A DNA stretch of 64,000 nt from Lachnospiraceae bacterium. GTDB taxonomy: Bacteria; Bacillota; Clostridia; Lachnospirales; Lachnospiraceae. The notes under the pieces are model-generated. The model saw nothing but the letters and a program-made list of their open reading frames with translations, was not told the DNA's origin and did no database searches. The position numbers and the translations under genes were made by a program. Positions 1 to 6,647 of this stretch are shown piece by piece; the first letter of the stretch is position 1; every line of letters begins with the position of its first letter. The stretch lies in the NCBI GenBank assembly GCA_002892395.1, contig NBBL01000001.1:124589-188588 (forward strand), read 5' to 3'.

Positions 1-1133
1 TCCCTGAGCTGCTTGGAACGACTGGGGTGACGAAGCTTTCGAAGAGCCTTCGCCTCGATTTGCCGGATTCTCTCTCTCGTCACATGAAAGCATTTTCCCA
101 CTTCCTCCAGCGTATGCATTTCTCCGTCCTTCAGACCGAAGCGAAGCTCCAGCACCTGCCGCTCCCGCTCGGTCAGCTGGCTGATGACTGCCTTCAGCTG
201 CTCTCGAAGCATTTGGTCAGAAACCGCCTCCACCGGAGCCTGACTGCTGTCGTCCCGGATAAAATCTCCGAGATGAGAATCCTCCTCCTCTCCCACCGGT
301 GTCTCAAAGGAAACCGGCTCCTGAGAAATCTGAATGATATCCCGGACCCTTCCCACCGGACTGTCCAGCCGTTTTGCCAGTTCGTCCGGCGTGGGCTCTC
401 TCCCCAGCTCCTGAAGCATCTGGCGCTGAGTCCTGACCAGGCGGTTGATGGTTTCAACCATATGAACCGGGATTCGTATGGTTCGGGCCTGATCCGCAAT
501 GGAGCGGGTGATTGACTGGCGAATCCACCAGGTTGCATACGTGGAAAATTTGAACCCCTTGGTGTAATCAAATTTATCCACCGCCTTAAGAAGTCCAAGA
601 TTTCCCTCCTGAATCAAATCCAGGAACGGCATCCCCCGTCCGAGATAACGCTTGGCAATGCTCACCACCAGCCTTAGATTTGCCTCTGCCAGCTGCTTCT
701 TTGCCTCCGCCTTGTCCTCCGGCGTGCCTTCTATCATGGTTCTGGCAAGCGCCTGCTCTTTCTCGGCGTCGATCAGCGGAATCTTCCCGATTTCCTTCAG
801 GTACATGCGAACCGGATCATCCAGACCGGTTCCCTCGGGAACCGAAAGCTCCGACTGTGTTTCTTCCTCCCGTTCCTTTTCTTCCTCCTCTTCCTCCTCA
901 GAGAACAGTTCCGGAATCCCATCGTCTTCCGTCTCTTCCGTATTCAGCACATCAATCCGGTTGGCATCCAGAAACTCATACACCTGATCCAGCTGCTCCG
1001 GGCTCAGCCTGTCCTCCTTAAAAAAGTCCATCAGCTCTTCTTCGCTGATCACACTCTGCTTTTGCCGCGCCTGATCGACGAGACGATGAAGTTTCCTGTT
1101 CAGATTTGTTTCATTGCACAAGGGCTCCGACAT
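1..1133 (-). CDS. rpoD: RNA polymerase primary sigma factor RpoD (3' end cut by window edge)
   Basis: Primary sigma-70 factor, which directs core RNA polymerase to housekeeping promoters. The frame is open from the ATG at 1133 to the left edge (377 codons). Visible in order are a region 1.1-like N-terminal domain (residues 1-65), a Glu-rich stretch (about 75-92), region 1.2 beginning at [12 protein letters not shown] (about 105), region 2 with [15 protein letters not shown] (core binding and -10 recognition), region 3, and the region 4.2 helix-turn-helix [18 protein letters not shown]. The frame reaches [10 protein letters not shown], which in this family is only a few residues from the C terminus, so the protein is almost complete. 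It is the last gene of dgt-dnaG-rpoD and starts 5 nt after the dnaG stop, which implies translational coupling with primase. Confidence 0.97.
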   Translation of the reverse strand, partial: MSEPLCNETNLNRKLHRLVDQARQKQSVISEEELMDFFKEDRLSPEQLDQVYEFLDANRIDVLNTEETEDDGIPELFSEEEEEEEKEREEETQSELSVPEGTGLDDPVRMYLKEIGKIPLIDAEKEQALARTMIEGTPEDKAEAKKQLAEANLRLVVSIAKRYLGRGMPFLDLIQEGNLGLLKAVDKFDYTKGFKFSTYATWWIRQSITRSIADQARTIRIPVHMVETINRLVRTQRQMLQELGREPTPDELAKRLDSPVGRVRDIIQISQEPVSFETPVGEEEDSHLGDFIRDDSSQAPVEAVSDQMLREQLKAVISQLTERERQVLELRFGLKDGEMHTLEEVGKCFHVTRERIRQIEAKALRKLRHPSRSKQLR

Positions 1134-1138
1134 GCCGC

Positions 1139-2926
1139 TCACCCCCCGATTTTCATTTGCTTTTTCAGTGCTGCCTTCTGTTTGAGAATCGACTGCAGGG
1201 TCTCCACATCTGTGGCGGTGCGGGACGCCCGATCCAGCTGATCCATGCGGATCTTCCGAATACAATCGCTGAAAGCCTTGTTTCTCTCCTCTTCCTCCTC
1301 CGGCGTCACCGGACTGGCGCTGAAAATGGTGGCAACCCTCCGCGCCTTTTCCTCGTCTTCCCGATAATCGTTCAGAATGGAGGCGACATTTGCGTCTCCT
1401 TCCCGAATCCCGCGAAACAGCTTTTCCGCCACCTCCCGATAAAGGGGATCTGTAAAATCCTCCGGCTGAATCCATGCCTCTGTCTTTTTGAGAAGTGAAC
1501 TGTCCTCCGCCAGCAGCGTGAGAAGCAGCCGCTGACTGAACAGCGACGGATCCTCCTTCTCTCCCCGGCGCCTGCTTCCGCTCCTTGCCTCCCTTCCTTC
1601 CGGACGCCAGGTCACGCTCTGACGAATCGGCTGCCGTTTCATTTGTGCGCCGATGGAGTTGACCAGGCTTTGAAGATCCTGCTCCGGGATCCCGTGCTCT
1701 CTGGCGACCGCCTGGAGGTAGTTGTTTCGTTCAAGGCGCTCCGTAAAGCCGGCCAGACGCTGGGCAGCTTCGTGGAAAAAGGCGGTGCGTTCTGCAGGAT
1801 CTTCCCCCCCATGCGCTGCAGCGAGTTGATCAATTTCCCACAAAAATCCGTTTCGTGCCTTCTCGATTCGTTCCCGATATGCGTCTCTTCCCCGTTCCTT
1901 GATAAATTCATCCGGGTCCTTATGTGGCTTCATGGAAAGCACCTTGACCTGAATGCCTGCTTCCTTCAAAAGCGGAATGGCCCGCTTCGCTGCGTTCACA
2001 CCTGCGCCGTCTGAGTCGTACGCAATGATGACCTGCTTTGTGAACCGCTTCATAAGAGCACAGTGCTGGGGCGTCAGTGCCGTTCCCAGTGATGCCACCG
2101 CATTGGTGAAGCCTGCCTGGTGCAGAGCAATCACATCCATATACCCCTCGCAAAGCAGGAAAAACCCCTCTCTGGTGCTCCTGGCGTAATTCAGTCCGTA
2201 CAAATTTCGACTTTTGTCAAATAATTCGGTTTCCGGAGAGTTGAGATATTTCGGTTCCCCATCTCCCATCACACGACCGCCGAAGCCGATGACCCGATTG
2301 CCGGTATCCAGAATCGGAAACATGACCCGGTTCCAGAACTTGTCCCGGGTCCCCCGCTCCTCAATGGTCACCAGACCGCTCTCCTTCAGAATATCATCCC
2401 GGAAGCCCTCCGACTTGAGATAGCGGTAGAGTTCACCCGGCTTTTTACTGGAATAGCCGAGTCCGAATCGACGTATGGTTTCCTCACTGAGTCCCCGATC
2501 AAGCAGATATTGGTGCGCTCTTCCGCCCTCCTCCGTGTAAAGAAGCCGGTAATAATGGGTCGCCGCGCACTTTTGAAGCTCCAGAAGCTGTTCCTTTCGA
2601 TTGTATGCCTTCCGTTCCTCTGCACTGTATTCCTCCTTCGGAAGGGACATTCCGGAGCGCTCTGCCAGCGTGCGCAGTGCCTCGGGAAAGGTCATATTTT
2701 CATATTCCATCACGAAGCGGATGACGTCGCCGCCGGCGCCGCAGCCAAAGCAATAGTAAATCTGCTTGGACGGCGAAACCGAAAACGAGCCTGTTTTTTC
2801 ATTGTGGAAGGGGCAGAGACCGAAATAGCTGTTTCCCTTCCGCTTTAAGCTGACATAGGAGGAAATGACATCCACAATGTCATTTCTCGCTCGAACCTCC
2901 TCCACCACCTCTTTCGGGTAATACAT
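1139..2926 (-). CDS. dnaG: DNA primase DnaG
   Basis: Primase that synthesises RNA primers at the replication fork. The 595-aa protein has the family layout: a CHC2 zinc finger (C38, H41, C59, C62), the primase catalytic core, and a Toprim fold with EGYMDV at about 260 and AYDSDGAG at about 303. The C-terminal part is a less conserved DnaB-interacting domain with an Arg/Gly-rich linker ([15 protein letters not shown]). The start at 2926 is chosen because GGGAGGTCAG lies just before that ATG; an upstream in-frame extension has no conserved residues. It lies between dgt (13 nt) and rpoD (5 nt) and is probably transcribed with both. Confidence 0.97.
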   Translation of the reverse strand: MYYPKEVVEEVRARNDIVDVISSYVSLKRKGNSYFGLCPFHNEKTGSFSVSPSKQIYYCFGCGAGGDVIRFVMEYENMTFPEALRTLAERSGMSLPKEEYSAEERKAYNRKEQLLELQKCAATHYYRLLYTEEGGRAHQYLLDRGLSEETIRRFGLGYSSKKPGELYRYLKSEGFRDDILKESGLVTIEERGTRDKFWNRVMFPILDTGNRVIGFGGRVMGDGEPKYLNSPETELFDKSRNLYGLNYARSTREGFFLLCEGYMDVIALHQAGFTNAVASLGTALTPQHCALMKRFTKQVIIAYDSDGAGVNAAKRAIPLLKEAGIQVKVLSMKPHKDPDEFIKERGRDAYRERIEKARNGFLWEIDQLAAAHGGEDPAERTAFFHEAAQRLAGFTERLERNNYLQAVAREHGIPEQDLQSLVNSIGAQMKRQPIRQSVTWRPEGREARSGSRRRGEKEDPSLFSQRLLLTLLAEDSSLLKKTEAWIQPEDFTDPLYREVAEKLFRGIREGDANVASILNDYREDEEKARRVATIFSASPVTPEEEEERNKAFSDCIRKIRMDQLDRASRTATDVETLQSILKQKAALKKQMKIGG

Positions 2927-2939
2927 CTGACCTCCCTCG

Positions 2940-3950
2940 TCAAAGCACACTCCAGGAACGCGGCACGAAATGCGTTTCAAAGCACCGAATGGCGTACTGG
3001 TCGCTCATGCCTGCAATATAGTCGCAGACCGTTCGTTCCGGGGGTTGACCGCATTGCTCCATGAAGAACCGGTATTCCTCCGGAAGCAGCTCCGTGTGAA
3101 GCTTAAAATACTCATAGAGCTGACGGATCATCTCCTCCGCCTTGCCCTCCTCCGCCTTTGGTGCACTGTCCCGGTACACATTTTGAAACAGCCAGCTTCT
3201 AAGTCCCATCATCGTGTCAAACATTCCCTCCGACATATGGATATCGTTTTGATCCCGACTGTTTGCAATCACATTTCGTATCATGGTATTCAGGCGATCC
3301 CGCACGCTATGGCCGAGAAGCGCCGTGTACTGCTCCGGCAGGTCCCTCTCCGTAAAGATGCCGGCGCGGATCGAGTCGTCAATGTCGTGGTTAATGTAAG
3401 CAATCTTATCTGCGATGCGCACAATACGTCCCTCCAGGGTGTGGGGATTTCCCGCCGTTCCGTGGTTTCGGATGCCATCCCGCACCTCTTGAGTGAGATT
3501 CAGGCCAAGCCCCCTTTTTTCGAGAAACTCCACCGTTCGAACGCTCTGGACACTGTGTCGAAAGCCTTCGGGAGAGATGCGGTTCAGAACCCGCTCCCCG
3601 GCGTGACCGAAGGGCGTGTGACCGAGATCGTGTCCCAGCGCAATTGCCTCCGTGAGATCCTCGTTCAGATGAAGGCATTTCGCAATTGTACGCGCAATCT
3701 GAGAAACCTCCAGCGTGTGCGTCAGTCTCGTTCGGTAATGATCCCCCTCCGGCGCAAGGAACACCTGTGTCTTATGCTTCAGTCTGCGAAATGCCTTGCA
3801 GTGAAGAATGCGGTCTCGATCTCTCTGGTAAACGGGGCGAAGATCATCCTCCGGCTCCGGTCTGTCCCGCCCTGCCGAGCGGCTGCTGAACGCCGCATAG
3901 GGGGAGAGGATCAAGGCTTCCTGTCGCTCCAGTTCTTCTCTGATTGTCAT
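2940..3950 (-). CDS. dgt: deoxyguanosinetriphosphate triphosphohydrolase-like protein (HD domain)
   Basis: HD-superfamily dNTP triphosphohydrolase, which removes the triphosphate from (d)NTPs and so influences dNTP pools. The 336-aa protein shows the metal-binding HD set: H78 in RTRLTHTLEVSQ, H107-D108 in GHDLGHTPFGHAGE, and a later ADKIAYINHDIDD segment carrying the final Asp. Length and motifs match the short bacterial dGTPase-like type rather than the roughly 500-aa E. coli Dgt. The start at 3950 has GGAGTGTGC upstream. It is the first gene of dgt-dnaG-rpoD, an arrangement common in Clostridia. Substrate preference cannot be read from sequence. Confidence 0.93.
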   Translation of the reverse strand: MTIREELERQEALILSPYAAFSSRSAGRDRPEPEDDLRPVYQRDRDRILHCKAFRRLKHKTQVFLAPEGDHYRTRLTHTLEVSQIARTIAKCLHLNEDLTEAIALGHDLGHTPFGHAGERVLNRISPEGFRHSVQSVRTVEFLEKRGLGLNLTQEVRDGIRNHGTAGNPHTLEGRIVRIADKIAYINHDIDDSIRAGIFTERDLPEQYTALLGHSVRDRLNTMIRNVIANSRDQNDIHMSEGMFDTMMGLRSWLFQNVYRDSAPKAEEGKAEEMIRQLYEYFKLHTELLPEEYRFFMEQCGQPPERTVCDYIAGMSDQYAIRCFETHFVPRSWSVL

Positions 3951-4028
3951 GCACACTCCATTCCATGTCATACGCGGATCAGACAAAAACAACTGCTGCT
4001 TATCAAATTCTGTTTTCCATATTCGTCT

Positions 4029-4037
4029 ATTATATCA
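4029..4037 (-). promoter_or_regulatory. extended -10 promoter for dgt-dnaG-rpoD
   Basis: On the minus strand TGA-TATAAT gives a perfect -10 with the TGn extension (TATAAT at 4034-4029). No good -35 sits 17 nt further up, which is usual for extended -10 promoters. It lies about 80 nt upstream of dgt and downstream of the tRNA-Leu terminator. Confidence 0.6.
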
Positions 4038-4156
4038 CAGCATAGTCAAAAAAGGCGGGGCTGAATCCGCCTCCGTTTCCGAGACCGATCCGATGGACTC
4101 ACGGAAAGGGGCGCAGGGAAACTGCGTTGCAACGCTCCACAGGGAGCCCCCTTGTA

Positions 4157-4182
4157 ATAAAAAAACACCGGATAACCGGTGT
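4157..4182 (-). terminator. rho-independent terminator of tRNA-Leu(CAG)
   Basis: Minus-strand stem ACACCGG / CCGGTGT (4182-4176 with 4171-4165) with a 4-nt loop, followed directly by a run of seven or more T. It sits 13 nt beyond the tRNA 3' end. Confidence 0.88.
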
Positions 4183-4194
4183 CAAAATAAGTCG

Positions 4195-4278
4195 TGCAGA
4201 GAAAGGGACTTGAACCCTCAAGACATTGCTGTCACACGGACCTGAACCGTGCGCGTCTGCCAATTCCGCCATCTCTGC
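4195..4278 (-). tRNA. tRNA-Leu (anticodon CAG)
   Basis: 84-nt class II tRNA. The acceptor GCAGAGA pairs with TCTCTGC and the discriminator is A. The D arm GGAATTGGCAGAC is the usual leucine form. The anticodon loop TTCAGGT carries CAG, a long variable arm is present, and the T arm has GGTTCAAGTCC. CCA is not encoded. It reads CUG codons. Confidence 0.95.
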
Positions 4279-4289
4279 GAACAAGAGCT

Positions 4290-4318
4290 ACTATACCAGA
4301 CAGACTCCTTTGTGTCAA
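4290..4318 (-). promoter_or_regulatory. promoter of tRNA-Leu(CAG)
   Basis: TTGACA (4318-4313), a 17-nt spacer, then TATAGT (4295-4290) on the minus strand, ending about 12 nt before the tRNA. It is a near-consensus housekeeping promoter, as expected for a stable RNA. Confidence 0.85.
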
Positions 4319-4383
4319 TTCTTTTTTTTATAAATAACGCAATCAAAGGAATCCATCGCAAGATAGAATTATGAAAAAAGAGC

Positions 4384-4412
4384 TTGCAACCGGGACGCGG
4401 CTATGGTATACT
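4384..4412 (+). promoter_or_regulatory. promoter of tRNA-Leu(AAG)
   Basis: TTGCAA (4384-4389), a 17-nt spacer and TATACT (4407-4412), ending 12 nt before the plus-strand tRNA. It stands back to back with the promoter of the other tRNA-Leu gene. Confidence 0.8.
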
Positions 4413-4424
4413 TCCTTGCGTTGA

Positions 4425-4507
4425 GCGGGGATGCTGGAATTGGCAGACAGGCTAGACTAAGGATCTAGTGGCCACAAGCCGTGTGGGTTCAAGTCCCATT
4501 TCCCGCA
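4425..4507 (+). tRNA. tRNA-Leu (anticodon AAG)
   Basis: 83-nt class II tRNA. The acceptor GCGGGGA pairs with TTCCCGC (one G-U) and the discriminator is A. The D arm is GGAATTGGCAGAC, the anticodon stem is CTAGA/TCTAG, and the loop CTAAGGA gives anticodon AAG. It has a long variable arm and GGTTCAAGTCC in the T arm. CCA is not encoded. A leucine tRNA with A34 reads CUU, and probably CUC if A34 is deaminated to inosine; the modification is not visible here. Confidence 0.93.
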
Positions 4508-4512
4508 CTGAA

Positions 4513-4550
4513 AAAAAGGAACAGTCGTGAGACGGTTCCTTTTTCTTTTT
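4513..4550 (+). terminator. terminator of tRNA-Leu(AAG)
   Basis: Stem AAAAAGGAAC / GTTCCTTTTT followed by CTTTTTG, starting 6 nt after the tRNA. The A-rich 5' arm and T-rich 3' arm could also act in the opposite direction for the convergent heavy-metal-binding gene. Confidence 0.85.
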
Positions 4551-4574
4551 GTGGTTCCCCGTCCGCCGGGTCTC

Positions 4575-4829
4575 TCATTTCCAATGAAAAAGCCCTCTCT
4601 TCTCAAAAGGAACCGAAGAAACTGAAAGGCAGGTGTATCCTGTTTGTTCAATGGCTTTTTTGATCGCCTGTTCGTCCGGAGGTTCTTCAGACAAAAAGCT
4701 GGATTCTCCTTTTCTGTGCGAGCTTGTAACCTTCTTTGCTTCCGGAACCACCTTCCGGATCACATCATTCAGGTGCGCTTCGCACATAGAACACATCATA
4801 CCGTCAATTTTCAATGTGGTCTTAACCAT
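4575..4829 (-). CDS. small heavy-metal-associated (HMA) domain protein
   Basis: 84-aa cytoplasmic protein resembling copper chaperones of the CopZ/Atx1 type and the metal-binding domains of P-type ATPases. The N terminus KTTLKIDGMMCSMCEAHL carries the metal-binding MxCxxC motif (C13, C16) in the expected loop after the first beta strand. The second half matches the fold loosely, with a Ser/Glu-rich loop (SSHRKGESSFLSEEP) and an AIEQTGY segment near the end. The start at 4829 has GGAGGAAAACC directly upstream. It is a single-gene unit with a roughly 160-nt leader and a metalloregulator-like palindrome at its promoter, so metal-dependent control is plausible. The metal and the partner pump are not identifiable; no ATPase is in the window. 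Confidence 0.85.
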   Translation of the reverse strand: MVKTTLKIDGMMCSMCEAHLNDVIRKVVPEAKKVTSSHRKGESSFLSEEPPDEQAIKKAIEQTGYTCLSVSSVPFEKRGLFHWK

Positions 4830-4968
4830 GGTTTTCCTCCTGTATGGCAGTCGGTTTTACAAAGCGGCTTCCTTCGATCTTCAAGCTCCCCCGGTTCATG
4901 TTGCGGTGGAATCATCTCTGACCGCGCCGATGAAAGCACTCAGCCGTTTCTCTTCCCACTGCCATTTA

Positions 4969-4982
4969 TTAGATTACTCTAA
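4969..4982. promoter_or_regulatory. perfect palindrome, candidate metalloregulator operator
   Basis: TTAGATTACTCTAA is TTAGA-N4-TCTAA, a dyad just downstream of the -10 of the HMA-protein promoter. Its half sites resemble the TTAG...CTAA type bound by DtxR/IdeR/MntR-family iron or manganese repressors. The regulator is inferred; none is encoded nearby. Confidence 0.45.
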
Positions 4983-4991
4983 CTTAATATG

Positions 4992-5020
4992 ATTGTAGCA
5001 GAGAAATCGGCATATTCCAA
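4992..5020 (-). promoter_or_regulatory. promoter of the HMA-domain gene
   Basis: TTGGAA (5020-5015), a 17-nt spacer and TACAAT (4997-4992) on the minus strand. The predicted start falls in or next to the 4969-4982 palindrome, leaving an untranslated leader of about 155 nt. Confidence 0.65.
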
Positions 5021-5034
5021 GATGTACAAGCGCA

Positions 5035-5062
5035 GAAAGGAGCCTTCCCATAGGAAAGCTCC
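5035..5062 (-). terminator. terminator after rplT
   Basis: Minus-strand imperfect stem GGAGCTTTCC / GGAAGGCTCC with a TATG loop, then TTTCT. It is about 30 nt beyond the rplT stop. Confidence 0.75.
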
Positions 5063-5091
5063 CTGCTGATTTCGTCCGTTCCGGCAGTCTT

Positions 5092-5445
5092 TTACAGTGC
5101 TGCCTTTGCTGCTTCCACCACCTTTTGGAAGCCTGCGGCATCATTGATCGCCAGATCGGAAAGCACCTTGCGGTTCATGACGATGCCTGCCTGTCTCAGA
5201 CCGAAAATGAATCTGGAGTAGGAAATATCGTTCATTCTGCATGCCGCGTTGATACGGGCAATCCAAAGCTGACGGAACTGTCTCTTGCGCTGCTTGCGTC
5301 CCTCATATGCGGTGCTCAACGCCCGCATGACGGTCTGCTTTGCCACTCTGTACTGCTTGGAACGAGCACCGCGATAGCCCTTTGCGAGCTTCAGAATTCT
5401 GTTATGTTTTGCTCTGGCGTGCATTGCGCCCTTTACTCTTGCCAT
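5092..5445 (-). CDS. rplT: 50S ribosomal protein L20
   Basis: L20 binds 23S rRNA early in 50S assembly and represses its own operon through the leader RNA. The 117-aa length is normal for the family. The basic N terminus [20 protein letters not shown] and the conserved core [13 protein letters not shown] and [14 protein letters not shown] are diagnostic. It is the last gene of infC-rpmI-rplT, 33 nt after rpmI, with a terminator just beyond. Confidence 0.98.
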   Translation of the reverse strand: MARVKGAMHARAKHNRILKLAKGYRGARSKQYRVAKQTVMRALSTAYEGRKQRKRQFRQLWIARINAACRMNDISYSRFIFGLRQAGIVMNRKVLSDLAINDAAGFQKVVEAAKAAL

Positions 5446-5478
5446 GGTTCGATTCCTCCTTCTTAACGTCTTCCCAAA

Positions 5479-5676
5479 TTATAAATACGGCAGAATTTTT
5501 TTCATGACCTTCACGTTCGTGCTGTCAGTCACAATGTCTTTTCTAAGATTTCTCTTCCGCTTCTGGGATTTCTTGGTTAAGATATGGGACTTATAAGCCT
5601 TATTTCTGATCAGCTTACCGGTACCGGAAACCTTAAAACGCTTTGCTGCTGCTCTGCTTGTTTTTAACTTCGGCAT
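5479..5676 (-). CDS. rpmI: 50S ribosomal protein L35
   Basis: 65-aa, very basic L35 beginning [20 protein letters not shown], with the typical [18 protein letters not shown] centre and a C terminus of MKKILPYL. It lies between infC (16 nt) and rplT in the standard Bacillota operon. An AGGAGGGTATTATC ribosome-binding region precedes the ATG. Confidence 0.98.
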   Translation of the reverse strand: MPKLKTSRAAAKRFKVSGTGKLIRNKAYKSHILTKKSQKRKRNLRKDIVTDSTNVKVMKKILPYL

Positions 5677-5692
5677 GATAATACCCTCCTGT

Positions 5693-6202
5693 TCAATTCT
5701 TTTTGGCGCTCATAAACATGACCAAAGTGCGGCCCTCTACTTTGGAAGGCTTGTCGATCACGGCGATATCCTCGAGTGTCTTGGCAAAATCATCCAGAAT
5801 ATAGCGGGACTGATTCATATGTGACATCTCGCGGCCTCGGAAGCGCAATGTAACCTTAACCTTGTTGCCCTTCTCCAGAAACTTTCTGGCGGCGTTCGTC
5901 TTGGTGGCCAGATCATTTGTGTCGATATTGGGTGACAGACGCACTTCCTTCAGCTCAATGCTCTTCTGCTTTTTCTTCGCTTCCTTGTCTCTGCGTATCA
6001 TCTCATAGCGGTACTTTCCGTAATCAATGATTTTGCATACCGGCGGTCTCGCTGCCGGAGAAACACAGACGAGATCCAGCTCCGCTTCCTCCGCCCTGCT
6101 CAGGGCGTCCTGAGATGACATGATTCCAAGCTGCTCCCCTTCCGTTCCAATCAGTCGGACTTCTCGAAAGCGAATTTGTCCGTTAACCAATGCTTCGCTA
6201 AT
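5693..6202 (-). CDS. infC: translation initiation factor IF-3, AUU start
   Basis: IF-3 binds the 30S subunit, prevents 70S association and proofreads start-codon choice. The 169-aa protein has the N domain ([19 protein letters not shown]), the lysine-rich linker ([11 protein letters not shown]) and the C domain with [13 protein letters not shown]. Homology begins at ISEALVNG, and the codon there is ATT at 6202-6200 with GGGGGTG 7 nt upstream. No ATG fits: the only upstream in-frame ATG lies in the terminator of the leader. An AUU start is the known autoregulatory feature of infC, because IF-3 disfavours its own start codon. It is the first gene of infC-rpmI-rplT. Confidence 0.95.
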   Translation of the reverse strand: MSEALVNGQIRFREVRLIGTEGEQLGIMSSQDALSRAEEAELDLVCVSPAARPPVCKIIDYGKYRYEMIRRDKEAKKKQKSIELKEVRLSPNIDTNDLATKTNAARKFLEKGNKVKVTLRFRGREMSHMNQSRYILDDFAKTLEDIAVIDKPSKVEGRTLVMFMSAKKN

Positions 6203-6362
6203 GACTGAACACCCCCAATTTTTTCGGCAGTTTCCTGCAAAAGAAAGACACGACAGAAAGATTCCGCCGTGTCTCAAGTAAGCATACTGAATCAGCTGCT
6301 CTATGAACCCGGGTCACAAGCCGCGTGCCAAGGTGAGGCGAACCTTCTTTCTGATCTGCAAC
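6203..6362 (-). promoter_or_regulatory. infC-rpmI-rplT leader RNA (L20-leader type) with attenuator
   Basis: The roughly 160-nt transcribed leader ends in a terminator hairpin: GACACG / CGTGTC (6274-6269 with 6253-6248) followed by TTTCTTTTG, about 40 nt before the infC start codon. Further upstream, GGTTCGCCTCACC and ACGCGGCTTGTGACCCGGG can form alternative pairings. Position and design match the L20-controlled attenuators known in Bacillota. The family assignment is by eye. Confidence 0.7.
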
Positions 6363-6368
6363 GCTTGT

Positions 6369-6397
6369 ATTCTACCAGAACCCGGCTGCTATGTCAA
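6369..6397 (-). promoter_or_regulatory. infC operon promoter, -35 inside a tandem repeat
   Basis: Consensus TTGACA (6397-6392), a 17-nt spacer and TAGAAT (6374-6369) on the minus strand. The -35 box lies within the first unit of the 41-bp repeat. The other units carry TTGGCA at the same place. Confidence 0.88.
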
Positions 6398-6595
6398 GGG
6401 ATTCTATGCAGCTTGTTCCGTTTTTCTTCCCATGCCAAGGGATGCTCTGCGGCTTGTGCCGTTTTTCTTCCTATGCCAAGGGATGCTCTGTGGCTTGTGC
6501 CGTTTTTCTTCCTATGCCAAGGGATGCTCTGTGGCTTGTTCCGGTCTTTTTCCCATGTCAGGGGATGCTCTGCGGCCTGTGGTGCTTTTCTTCTG
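6391..6595. repeat. 41-bp tandem repeat, five copies
   Basis: Five units start at 6391, 6432, 6473, 6514 and 6555, plus a short decayed sixth from 6596. Units 2 and 3 differ by one base; units 1, 4 and 5 are more diverged. The unit core on the plus strand is ATGCCAAGGGATGCTC followed by TGTGGCTTGTGCCG and TTTTTCTTCCT. There are no unique spacers between units. The array fills most of the thrS-infC gap, and its last unit supplies the infC -35 element. Confidence 0.93.
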
Positions 6596-6647
6596 ACGCC
6601 AAGGAGGGCTGAGCTTATACCACGTTCCTCCCGCTCTTCCGGTGTCC

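Noticed and set aside
2970-4064. 364-codon plus-strand frame opposite dgt
   Set aside because: Antisense shadow; no ribosome-binding site or homology.
6391-6595. Possible CRISPR array
   Set aside because: Units are contiguous 41-bp tandem copies with no unique spacers, and no cas genes are nearby.
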